From positions 1,302,001 through 1,366,000 of the forward strand of contig CP085831.1 of NCBI GenBank assembly GCA_020809705.1: a stretch of 64,000 nucleotides of DNA. Direction: 5' to 3'. Shown here piece after piece: positions 26,898-37,059 of this stretch. The translations under genes and the position numbers were made by a program. The notes under the pieces were generated by a model. It was not told where the DNA came from. It made no database searches and saw only the letters and a program-made list of their open reading frames with translations. Each line of letters opens with the position of its first letter. Positions within the stretch are counted from its first letter, which is position 1. Origin of the DNA: Calonectria ilicicola (lineage: Eukaryota > Ascomycota > Sordariomycetes > Hypocreales > Nectriaceae).

Positions 26898-27548
26898 AAC
26901 ATACTTTTGGAACCGTGTTTAAAATGGAATTTTTATTAGTTTCTATTTATATTATGACGTCTTTTCCACCTTAAATAAACACAAATACGCAGCCTCTTTG
27001 AGATTTAAAATGGCCTGAGAATTTGGCTATACATGAACTTTTGGTTGTACGGCTTGAGATATCATGGGCCCATCGATTTGAAGCGCCAAGTCAATGCATG
27101 TCTTGCCAACAACCGGTCAACTATTGGACTTTTCTGGTTCTGGGAAGAGATAAGACACATACAAAAGTAGAGAGCCGACAATGTCTCATGTGAACTAGGT
27201 ATCACCAATGATATCACAAGTAGCTAGCGATCGATGCATACTGGGATAAATCGCCCAAACTACGTGGTCCGTTTGCGCCCAGCCAGTGGAGCACCTGGGT
27301 CGTGGATCCAATCTATGATCTGTGGTCGCAGGCACTAGGACAGCCAGATCATCAATGAACGGGCGACAGCGCGCCAGAGAGCAACAAAAGTGGTACGTGG
27401 TTAAAACCATGGGCGGCCTCAAGATTTTGAGTGGGGTATCTCGGTCGGGCTGCAAGAGGGGCCAAGGTGAACAAAAGGCGACACAATACACCACATCTAT
27501 CGGTATTGACATTCACATTCACATTTTAATTGCATTTAATAATTCATT
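26898..27548. other. Intergenic before the RelA/SpoT gene
   Basis: 650 bp. A short ACATTC direct repeat lies about 35 bp before the next ATG, probably in the 5' leader. Nothing else seen. Confidence 0.5.
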
Positions 27549-29420
27549 ATGGATACGAAATATAATCCTGTCATTGACAACTTCGTCAAGACCTGGCAGG
27601 AACGCACCTTTGTGTACGATGCTCTGGCTTTCGAGGTGCGGAAGCGCTGCGAAGATGGTCTCGGCGACATAAAATGCATCTTTTCCCATCGAGCCAAATC
27701 CCTCGCATCTCTGCAAGGGTCAATTCTGCGCCAACAGAGTGATTACGGTAAGGAATTCACACATGATGTGGAGATCGTCGAGACCATGACCGATTTGGCT
27801 GGAGTCCGGCTGGCTCTATACTTCCCAGACGACCTGGCACGCGTCGAGCGCTTCTTACATGGGGCTTTTGTACATGCTAGACCCCCTGTAGTATGGGGTG
27901 ATGGGGTAGGTGAGTTCGCTGCTAAAGAGAACGGGGAACGTCTTGTTGGTTATCGCGGCACCCACTATCGCGTGCGCCTCAAGCCCGATAGCAGAGTTCC
28001 TCAGGTCCTCCTCAATAGGACAGTCGAAATCCAGGTTACATCAGTGTTGATGCACGCCTGGGCTGATGTATACCATGATCTTATTTATAAACCCTACGCC
28101 GATGAGATTACTCGGGAGGAGGGGCGCATTCTTGACCTCATCAACGGCTTAGCCCAAGCCAGCGAGGTGGCACTGCAGCAGCTACAAACATCGCTGCAGA
28201 GAAAGATTGCACAAAAGAACAGAAAATTTGTTGACCAGTACGAGCTGGGTGTCTGGCTAAAGGACCAAGCCTCACACTACTTCGGAACCGATATCGCCCA
28301 GCAATGTCGGATGGAACATCTCAATATTCTCCTCGATGTCCTTCGCGTTTGGCATTTAGACGTCCCGGACAGCCTCCGGAGTGTTCTTAGAACTAGTATG
28401 CCCACGAGGTCCATGATTAATCAACCGGAAATTCGATTTGAGAACGTTTCTAAGGAGAAGAGTAAGGTAGATCGTTTTGGAAAGTTTATTGATCTCACAA
28501 CTATGAGAGCCGAGGATATTATTCAAGAGATGGAATCGTCTGTAAACCCAGATGAGGTCGACTTAAGCGTCTGGGCTCTCCTACGCGCATGCCACTCCGT
28601 TGCGGACCCAATTCAGCACGACGTTATTGGCGAAAACCGGGTAGAGGCATTTACGATGGTTAATTCCTTAAACATGGCCCTGTCAATGTCGGATTCTCTA
28701 CCATTTAAGCTCAAGCCTTTCTTGACAAACGACTCTCTAACATACATTTCATACCTTTGGGGTCATCCCGAGACCTCCTCGATTGAAACTCACACAAACG
28801 ACTTGTGGTGGGGCATCAAACCGTTCCGTCGAGGAACAAAAGGCGACGATTATAGGCTTTGGATTCTGAGCTGCTTCCTCTCCGTGCGGGGTATCACCGT
28901 ATTGCCCGAATCGTTATCGCCAAACCAGGCCTTCCTTTGGCCAGGTATTCTGGGATGGCCCAGTCGAAGAATTGCGGTGCAATATGGCAACATGCAACAA
29001 GCCACGAACCTCGCCATCAAGAAGCCTTTGCTACGAAGGAGACATTATAGCGATACCTCATCTCGCGACACGCTAGTGAATGACCGACCATGCTTCGAGG
29101 CGCAAAAGCTGTTGTTTCTCCGCACCTCAACTGAGCAGTGGAAGGCCCTACAGCGTCGACCCATGCGCCCGAATCAAGCATGGCGATATTCCTCCATCTC
29201 ACTTGATGAAATTGCCTCGGGTAGTTTATGGAAAGAGTTACTACGGCCCAGCACGCCAAGAGGCTTTTCCTCACCCACCCCCGGAGCCGAATTTCCCACA
29301 AGTGAGGGTTCTTTGGAATACATTAAGGATCTTGAAGGAAAACTCGCATTTATCACAGGGCTATTAGTGGAAGCGGAGAAAGAGGCGAACGAAGCAAAGT
29401 TGCAGGTTCAGCGATTCTAG
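27549..29420 (+). CDS. RelA/SpoT-type nucleotide synthetase domain protein
   Basis: Intronless 623-residue frame. Residues 38-185 carry the synthetase fold motifs: R48-A-K50...S54 (RxKxxxS, ATP side), D82-L-A-G-V-R87 (metal-binding Asp), Y135-R-G-T-H-Y140 (acceptor-nucleotide site) and E160-I-Q followed by H169-A-W...DLIYK. The Arg usually found after EIQ (EIQxRT) is replaced (EIQVTS). No HD hydrolase or TGS/ACT domain is present, so it resembles a small synthetase with a fungal-specific helical C-terminal extension of about 400 residues. Bacterial relatives transfer pyrophosphate from ATP to GDP/GTP or other acceptors; what the fungal proteins make is not known to me. No signal peptide. A coiled-coil-like end (LEGKLAFITGLLVEAEKEANEAK) may mediate assembly. 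Confidence 0.88.
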   Translation: MDTKYNPVIDNFVKTWQERTFVYDALAFEVRKRCEDGLGDIKCIFSHRAKSLASLQGSILRQQSDYGKEFTHDVEIVETMTDLAGVRLALYFPDDLARVERFLHGAFVHARPPVVWGDGVGEFAAKENGERLVGYRGTHYRVRLKPDSRVPQVLLNRTVEIQVTSVLMHAWADVYHDLIYKPYADEITREEGRILDLINGLAQASEVALQQLQTSLQRKIAQKNRKFVDQYELGVWLKDQASHYFGTDIAQQCRMEHLNILLDVLRVWHLDVPDSLRSVLRTSMPTRSMINQPEIRFENVSKEKSKVDRFGKFIDLTTMRAEDIIQEMESSVNPDEVDLSVWALLRACHSVADPIQHDVIGENRVEAFTMVNSLNMALSMSDSLPFKLKPFLTNDSLTYISYLWGHPETSSIETHTNDLWWGIKPFRRGTKGDDYRLWILSCFLSVRGITVLPESLSPNQAFLWPGILGWPSRRIAVQYGNMQQATNLAIKKPLLRRRHYSDTSSRDTLVNDRPCFEAQKLLFLRTSTEQWKALQRRPMRPNQAWRYSSISLDEIASGSLWKELLRPSTPRGFSSPTPGAEFPTSEGSLEYIKDLEGKLAFITGLLVEAEKEANEAKLQVQRF

Positions 29421-32232
29421 GTCCCGAGTGACGCCAATGACTACAGACGAGAAAGAACAGAAAAACCCATGAAACACAGTAGATAAATATGGTTTTTCAT
29501 TATGTACACGAAGATACAGATTTGTTATGATTTTATAGGCACATACTTACCCTTATACATATGCAATACAATTTTCTTTTTGTTTAGCTTTTTCATGTTT
29601 ATCAATGACTGAGATGTGTTGCAGAGGTGAGTGAGAATAAACCAAAACAGTGCTAAGATTGACAACTTATCGTCAAAACATTAATCATTGGAATTGCTGA
29701 TGGGCATGTCAATGACAGCGGGACCGAACATCACACCTGAGAGTCCAAAGGTTCCCAGGTTCGGCATCGAGGCATCCAAGGCCTTGATTCAACCCATTGA
29801 GGCGGCATTCAATCACCATGACGATACCGTTACCCAGCGCCTAGTAGCAAAAGACTACATCCAACACGGGGCAGCTCTAGCATATGGGGGCTGGAAGATG
29901 ATTAGCTTGTTTTGCGAACTGTGCCGTTGTAGCCTAGCGACATTTAGACCATAGATATATCCATGGATAAAAAATCGAATTACACTTAGTAATCTGTTCC
30001 CAGTGCGCGAGTTCAGGGAATATGACTTTCGCTTTGGTGCCTGAAATTCTCCTGTTCAAATGTCGTCCCGTCCCGCCCACGTGGCTTGCCCAGCGCAGTT
30101 TAACGCCCTCACAGCCACAAAAGTCTCCGTGCATACCAAAGGTTGATCAGCGGCCGCCCGATACGTGTCTGACAGGTCCATAATATTTTAGATAAGCTTA
30201 ATAATGCATTGTTTTTATTCATTGTAGTTCGCAGCTGCTGCTATTGATCGTCGATAATAAACCCGTTGCTGGCATAGTTCACCTTGGACTACTGTACGTC
30301 TGATCTCCAGCCCATGCTCAACTGCCCAGTGCAACATCTACGCAGACTTCAATGGGGACGATACCAAGCTACCTTTGACTCTAATGCCTCGCTCCATAAT
30401 CTCTTTGAACTCTTTACCGCCCTGACCTTGACCGTTGTGCGGTGGGTCATCTTGGAATCGCAGCCGCACTAGGGCCCCTGGAAAGGGTCATGGTCGCATC
30501 TGCACCGTGGTCACCAGCTTCTTCACGAACCTGGGCTTGCTGCCTCATTGGAGCCAGCCCTGACATCCACGACCCCATCAGGGACCAAGCTTGCGATTGT
30601 AGATAAGAGAGTTGCCCGTTGCTTCGATTCTCGTAACTCGCCAACCTCTCTTTTTCGTGAGCCGGATACCCAGATGGCCGGAACCACCACCTGAGTCCAA
30701 AATAACTCATAACCCAGTCCCCCAACTTTGAGTTTTTTGTTGGTTGTTGGCCACGCCGTGGTATCCTGAATCAGGGGAGGCCTCGGATGCCGTAGCCGAA
30801 TACAGGCCGTGTGTGGGTCTAGCTGAGCAATCCTAGATCCCAGCCTCGTATTCCAACTACGCCGCTGACTCAATCTGTACCCGCAAAGTGGACCTCACGA
30901 CTCGAGCCGGTTAGAATCAAGGGCGAATGAGTGGGAATCAAAGTCGTCTCTTTTCCCTCAAGGATGCTTGCGCCAAGGCATGCGGCATCTTGGCGCAACA
31001 GCGTTTCCTCCAACGCAAAACCTCCTGGAACGTCCATGGTGCCGCGAAGAGCAGTTGATGTGCACACCCACCCACATTGATCGTCGCTCTGAAAGCAAAA
31101 TCTACAAATGTCGATCAGCATCCACAAGCTTGCCCTATAGTGATTAGGTCTCGGCTATCTATCCGGGGTCGACGATCAGCACCTCGAGTCGAGTATAAGT
31201 ATCTTGATTGATTCCTTCTCGGATGCAACTGTTTAGCAGAATAATGCCAACATTAGAGATTTGTTGGTTGGAGGGTTTACCATAAGCAAGCATCTCGGGC
31301 ATTTCCTGTTTGACTTAGCTTACAGTCCAATTTCACCAGGGATACCGCATGCTGCGCGCTTGCATACCTGCTCTTCATAAAAATTCTAATGGCAGGTACG
31401 AGCATTTTATTCCTCCCCTTTCACATTGCAGGCTTCCCCAGTTAAACCATTAGACTGGACGGTTCATCTGAAGTAGTGGGCGGCGTTCAACCCAGCCAAC
31501 CCTTGACCTCGTAATTATGGGACTGCGGTGATGGTGCGACCTCAGGTGGGAGCACAAGCGCCCAGAGAATTTTTCTTTATCACGGCCGTCATTGTTCCCA
31601 TTGGTGAAAGCCAGAGTGAACATGGGTCAACACGATGGACGATATACCCGAAACAGAAGCCTACAGAAGCTTTTCGCGCGGACCGGGGCGGGCAAGGGAG
31701 TGTCTCAGAATGCAGCCAAGGCCAACACTGCCTTTTAACCGTTTAAGCATGTCTTGGCAGGATCCCTCGCTGTTAAACCCGGCAGGAACCCGTTGTAATT
31801 TCCGATCTTGATGTGATGGGAAATTGTCCTGTCAGCACTGTGGCACGATTAACCTTGGCCATGTGGGCCATGCTGTCATACACGAGCTAAATTCAGCTGA
31901 GCTACACCATATCAAGCAGTCGGATGCATCCGGCCCCTCTGTTTTTTTCCAATAGCGCTGTGCGGCACGATTCAGCCAATCTGTCTCTACCCGAATCTAG
32001 GCTGAGGATCGTGTAGCCACATCGTGATGTCAAAACCAACAGCAGCATACGCGCATCCGTGCTGGGCGAATCCACCCCCACCAGGTCGTATAAGACGTCC
32101 TCCATAGCAGGCCAAACGCCTTGCTTCCCTTCCTTTACGTTCGTTTTACGTGCCTCTCGCTCGTTAATCACTGTCATTCGTTTTTCGTATTGTTAATACT
32201 CACACTCGTTTTAAACAAACCCATTAATCATT
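29421..32232. other. Long intergenic region with possible gene relics
   Basis: About 2.8 kb. Apart from the short SnoaL-like relic near 29700 I see only overlapping short frames on both strands. The stretch 30440-31130 is GC-richer and open on the minus strand for about 200 bp at a time but shows no recognisable protein. Confidence 0.45.
29700..29954 (+). pseudogene. Possible SnoaL/NTF2-like gene relic
   Basis: A short frame contains IEAAFNHHDDTVTQ followed by LVAKDYIQHGAAL, which resembles the first helix and the D-Y-I-Q-H core of SnoaL-like (NTF2 fold) proteins. The rest of such a domain, about 80 residues, cannot be found downstream in any frame. It could be a decayed fragment or a chance similarity. 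Confidence 0.25.
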
Positions 32233-33567
32233 ATGCACCACACTCTTTCCCTAGGCGTTAGCCTCGCCGTTTTGGCATCACTTGTCGGCGCAAGCCCCTG
32301 CAAGCCACACAGCGCTCGCTCCAGCACTTTGGCTTCCATCGTGACCACCACCGAGACTGCCGCTTCCATCGAGAGCACCATCCTCGCTACCGTTACCGGA
32401 AGTACTCCTGCAGAAGACACCAAAGCGACGACTTTCTCCTCAGTCATTCCCACAAAGAACACGACCGAGATTTGGATTCCAAGTGCGACATCTGAGACCG
32501 CAGCCGAGACCCCATACGCTACTCCCAAGACCACCACCGGAGCAGCCACCACACTCATCTCAGTCTCTAGCACCATTGAGGCGACTTTCTCTTCAACCAT
32601 CGCTACCAATGGTACTACCAAGGTTTGGATTCCAACCTATACTTCTGAATCCACAGCGGAGACTCCTTACGCTACTCCCAAGACAACCACTACCTCAGCT
32701 TGGATCCCAACCTTTACTTCTGAATCCGCGGTAGAGACTCCCGTTGTCACTCCCAAGACAACCAGCACTACCAAGGGCTGGCTTCCAACCTTTACTTCCG
32801 AATCCACAACCGAGACCCCCGTTGCCACTCCCAAGACTACCACTACCTCAGCTTGGATTCCCACCTTTACTTCTGAATCCACAACCGAGACTCCCGTTGC
32901 CACCCCCAAGACCACCAGCACTTCCGAGGGATGGCTTCCAACTCTGACCTCTGAGACTTCTACTGAGACTCCCTACGCCACCCCCAAGACCACCACCGCT
33001 GGAACTCCTACCGCCCAGACCACCCCCGTCGAGACCACCTCAGCCTCAAGCACCATCGAGACCCCATCTTCAACCTTTGCCACCAGCACTATTGCATCTT
33101 CGACCACTGCAGGTGCGGTCACCACCTTCACTGCTACTGCTAGCGGCTCCGGAAACGCTGCCATCGACGGCCGCACGATCAGAACCACCGGAAAGGAGAA
33201 CAATGCCTTGTACCTCATTTCCAGTGACTTTGACTCGCCCAACTACTCTGTCGGCACCATCCACCTTGAGGATTCCACCGGTTACCTGATGATTGACGAC
33301 CTGTACATTGTCTACAACCCGACCGCAAACATGCTCTACACCGCAAAGACCTTCAACACAGTCCTCACTTCCGACTGGAAGAAGATTGCCTGCAGCGCTC
33401 CCACTGCGGGCGCTGCTCTGTCGTGCGCACCCGAGGGTCTCCCCACCCGCACACAGTTCCGCGTCTCCTCCAGCACCTCCACCTACCTCGGAATCAGACT
33501 GGAGGATCCCAGCACTACCACGAGCGGATACGTGAACATTGATCTGCTCGCTGGTGTGTCAGCCTAG
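32233..33567 (+). CDS. Secreted mucin-like repeat protein
   Basis: Single-exon frame of 444 residues. Residues 1-20 form a signal peptide (LSLGVSLAVLASLVGA, cut before SPCKP). Residues 30-300 are Ser/Thr/Pro-rich and contain six units built on W-I/L-P-T-x-T-S-E-S-x-x-E-T-P-x-A-T-P-K-T-T; the last five are adjacent, 24-26 residues each. Such stretches are normally O-mannosylated stalks. Residues about 305-444 form a globular domain (DGRTIRTTGKENNALYLIS, later LEDSTGYLMIDDLY and a short Cys pair in KKIACSAP and LSCAPEG) without a name I know. No GPI tail is present. Likely a cell-wall or extracellular protein. Start: only ATG before the signal peptide. The repeats make copy number prone to change. 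Confidence 0.85.
   Translation: MHHTLSLGVSLAVLASLVGASPCKPHSARSSTLASIVTTTETAASIESTILATVTGSTPAEDTKATTFSSVIPTKNTTEIWIPSATSETAAETPYATPKTTTGAATTLISVSSTIEATFSSTIATNGTTKVWIPTYTSESTAETPYATPKTTTTSAWIPTFTSESAVETPVVTPKTTSTTKGWLPTFTSESTTETPVATPKTTTTSAWIPTFTSESTTETPVATPKTTSTSEGWLPTLTSETSTETPYATPKTTTAGTPTAQTTPVETTSASSTIETPSSTFATSTIASSTTAGAVTTFTATASGSGNAAIDGRTIRTTGKENNALYLISSDFDSPNYSVGTIHLEDSTGYLMIDDLYIVYNPTANMLYTAKTFNTVLTSDWKKIACSAPTAGAALSCAPEGLPTRTQFRVSSSTSTYLGIRLEDPSTTTSGYVNIDLLAGVSA
32473..33000 (+). repeat. In-frame tandem repeat coding for WIPTFTSES units
   Basis: Six coding units of about 72-78 bp, beginning at the Trp codons near 32473, 32626, 32701, 32779, 32854 and 32932. The last five are contiguous. 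Third-position differences show that the copies are not fresh. Confidence 0.8.
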
Positions 33568-35243
33568 GTGATGAAAAAGTTATTTTGAGCATGTATTATT
33601 CGGATCTAGAATAGACAATCAACTTTACTGAAGTGATACCCCAGCTGTTTTTTTCCCCTTCAGCTGCATGAATAAAACCGTATCGCCTTCCTTCACCCGC
33701 CATATTTTACCATTTTATCGATAATTTCTTTTCACATTATCGCAACGACTTTCCTATCTGCCTCATTTAATAGCCATGACGAAGTTACTCTGAAAAAAAA
33801 CGAAAGGGAGGGGGTTTCTTTTTGCGCCTAGATAAAGAATTAAAACTACCACCACTTGGAATTGTCCATTATTCTTTTTTTCTTTTTCGCCGTCATAGGG
33901 CACAGCATCGGTAGTCTTGCAATTTACTTTTGTTCAGTTGGGGTTCTACATATGTTGCAATTTTCGAGTCATCTACCCTTCTGAGCTGATATTTGCATGC
34001 TATCCTGAAACACAAATACACATAATCTATCTTGAACGCTGTCAAATTTATCATCATACACAACAACCCTTAAGGGATTATACGCCGTCTGGTTTTTTCT
34101 GCGATTTCAATGGGTGTATTGTACAGCGAGCCAAATCCGGGTTGTCTGGGATTGAAGTCTTGAATGATGAAGGAATGGGAATGGTAAAACTCGGTATAGG
34201 GTAAGCCCCTTTCGAGTACGAGGTTTGTTTGAGATTGATTCGACAATATTACCAACACGAATTCAAGAAAACCAACATTCATTGGTTCAATATAATTGAA
34301 ATGATCGCGATTAGCCCCTGGATGATTGTTCATTTTAACACCCGTATACAAACTCTGTTAGGTGACGGCCTTTTTTCTTCCATTTTGAAAGCCGGGCAAC
34401 GAAACCTTGTGCTCGCTGACGGATGCCACCAGCTCCGAAAAAAGTTGGCTAGGAATAGAAAATGCAATAGAAGAGGCTTGCGAGTTTGAAACCAGAATTT
34501 TGTATTTTTCCAGACCCTTTGATTTCGGTTCACATATTAGGTTTCGGTCCGTCAGAAAGAAGTCCCGAGTCTCGAAGAGGTGGGGCTTGAAGAGCGCAGC
34601 CACACGCCTTCAGCCACACGCCATTGGGCCCGCATGGGGTGGATGTATGAACGTCCTAATCACGCCAACCTGGAATTGACTTTGCGGAATCACAAGGCAT
34701 AGATGTGTTCGATGTCCAGTGAAAAATTAACCCATACAAGGCCAAAGTTTGGTGGGATACATGTAATTGGGCACACATTGGCAGATGGTATTTTTGTACA
34801 TGTTTCATACGCGAGTGAATGTAAATAAATGACAATGGCGGCCCAACATTATTGAGCCCAGCAATTGTTCAGTACAACTCAATAGGAGTCATTCAAACCG
34901 TCAATAACTGTTTACTATCTATTATTGGTGCACTGTGTTTTCAAAATGGCGAGTAATGAACAGCTTCTTCTTTCCCATAACCTCTGTTCAATCCAAATCA
35001 CTTCGGTTTGAAGTCTAAAGGGCCCCCAATACTCGGGTCACATTCTTAGGAGGTTTAGTGAACGACGGGAGAACAGATCGGGGACTAGCAGAAACTCCAT
35101 TCCGATTTCCTGGATGTTAAGTTGACGCTTTGTATCCTAGCGGTATTGTAAATGATAAGGAGTGTTTTGGAATCGGAGTATATGGATATCAAATCAGGGA
35201 ATCAAGATATTAAATACAAACAACCTAAAACTCTGCACATAAC
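33568..35243. other. Intergenic, nothing assigned
   Basis: About 1.7 kb, AT-rich with several T runs. Short frames near 34070-34680 occur on both strands in mutual antisense and show no domain. It holds the 3' ends of two converging genes. Confidence 0.5.
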
Positions 35244-36778
35244 CTACATGGTACGTTGGTATTCCAAGTAGAGCCTCATTTTATGTGCTTTGGGATTACC
35301 CATGATGGTCTCTGCTAAACTTCCTTCACCAGTTTCCCTAGGCACTAATAGTTTACCACCACCCTTGGGCACTAGCAGCACCCTGCCAGCATTCGAAAAG
35401 GCGCATGGGGAAAGTGGCCATCTTGGGGAACCCTGGGGCATGGGTGCCAAGAATAATTTCAGAAGTGAGGTGATGTATTTTCTGTCGACGCGGGGGATAG
35501 GGTCGCCTTCGTTGACAATTGATAGTAAAATCGAATTGTCAGTTGATGGTTGGATGGGTACTGTGGTAATGGGAGGGGCTCCGAACGTTATGCAGTGGAT
35601 GTTGCTGAAGTCTGCATCATGTAAGCATGAGAAATACATCATTTGGTAACAGTCATAATAAAAAGAAATGGCACGTACTATTTTTCAGTTGTATCAAGGT
35701 GTCAGTATCAGTCTCGGAATTTGTGAGATGTGAATAGAATATTGCCGCAACAGCGCCTCCTGCTGAGTGCCCAGTAAACATGAGGCTTGGCTTCTCCGGA
35801 CTTGCTGTAGCTTGTGGAAGCTCTTCTATTGCCTTAGCAAGCGCCGCTGACACCCCTGGGAGCATTTCTTTTGTGCTTGCTAGAAAACCTGCATGTGCAC
35901 GGTACGGACTGCCACTGCTGTCCTTGCCCTACTCGTGTGTCAGCTCGCCAATATGTGCAAACGAGAGTCACGCCAGATTACCATGAAAGAATCCTCAGTG
36001 GGAATTTCGGGACCATCATTGAGGTTCACCATCCAGTCATGTATGCTGACAGTTCCTCTGATGGCAATAACAATAACATTGCTAGCGATACCGGAGTCTG
36101 TTGTTGTGGGTTTGTACGTGCCAATGGTAGTAGCTTTGATGGAGCTCCCGACCGGGCCAATAGTCAGGCGGGTGACTTCTCCAACAGCCTCGAAACCATT
36201 TGCCGGTAATATTGGTTTGTTACGGCGATCGTAAGCTTCCGCTGCACAAACGGCTGCCAAGTCTACTAAATACGACTCTGTAATGGATCTAGTGGTTGGT
36301 TGCTGGTCAATAGCAGTCATGGTTAAGGTGGGGCCGCAGCCAACATACAGCCTGACATCTTCTAGATCTACACCACTAAAAGAGGCGTTGGAGTAAGCTT
36401 CCTGCTTCTCGATCCAGCGGCTCATGGATACCACATCAGAGGATGGGCTTTCTGATTCTGGTTGCCGTTAGTCCTTACTGATCTCTTCCGAGTCGAGTGC
36501 CGGGCGAGGAGGAGTCCTTGTAGTTGTGTTTCGCTTGGATATGGGGCTTTTCTTGGGAAAATCATACCGGCTTTGTCTATCGCCTGCAGGTACTGATCTA
36601 GCTCGACTGAGGCGTTTTGCAGGTTTCTTGATGCTGCCGCAGAGTTGTCGCTGCCGGACACGGCTGCGCTCTCTCCAGAGAGCGCGACCGAGGTTGAAGC
36701 CACGGGTCCTACTGCATGTCGGACCGCAGCTTTCGACTTGAAGAGTCGCTTGAAGACATTGCCTTTGGGTGCACTCAT
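35244..36778 (-). CDS. Class 3 lipase (434 residues)
   Basis: Complement of 35244-35611, 35679-35928, 35982-36457 and 36568-36778. Three introns (67, 53 and 110 bp) have GT-AG ends, and the lengths close in frame. The alpha/beta-hydrolase shows the oxyanion strand IAIRGT, the YRAHAGFL segment, the nucleophile elbow GHSAGG with Ser284, the strand HCITFGAPP, the acid in VNEGDPIPR, and His in the terminal AHKMRLYL. All three catalytic residues are present. The first 70 residues are a basic, Ser-rich tail without signal peptide, so the enzyme is probably intracellular. Substrate is unknown; the family cleaves acylglycerols or phospholipids. The first intron is the least certain, since it is longer and was chosen for its branch point. 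Only 281 bp separate its start from the divergent gene at 37060. Confidence 0.85.
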
Positions 36779-37059
36779 TTTACAGATCTTAGTTGCTTGG
36801 CGTCTCCAGCAACTCGTTTACCGTGGCCATATTGTGCAGCAAGTGCCCAGAAATCCGGACGTGCCATCCTTGCTCGAGATAGCAGTGCGGCTGAAATGCG
36901 GGGTCTTGGCTCAGCCGCACCAATGTGTTACTTTGTGCGAGCTGTTGCCTAACAAAGGCCTCCCGCAGTTCCGGTCAAGCTTGGCTTGTCTTCATGTATT
37001 CAAACGTGGCTTTCCGCTAACTAGCAACCGTTTGTAGAATCGCCTCAAGCCCGTTAGAC
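36779..37059. promoter_or_regulatory. Short bidirectional upstream region
   Basis: 281 bp between the lipase start and the start of the divergent 945-residue protein. Any promoter for either gene must lie here or in the neighbouring coding sequence. No clear TATA element was seen. Confidence 0.45.

Noticed and set aside
32211..33242. Antisense Val-rich ORFs opposite the mucin-like gene
   Set aside because: They are mirror frames of Ser/Thr/Pro codon repeats and have no independent start context.
34070..34679. Mutually antisense ORFs near 34.3 kb
   Set aside because: Short, overlapping on both strands, and without coding character.
36440..36480. Very short intron (21-27 bp) in the lipase gene
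   Set aside because: Below the usual minimum. The 110-bp intron 36458-36567 shares the same branch point and gives a closed frame.
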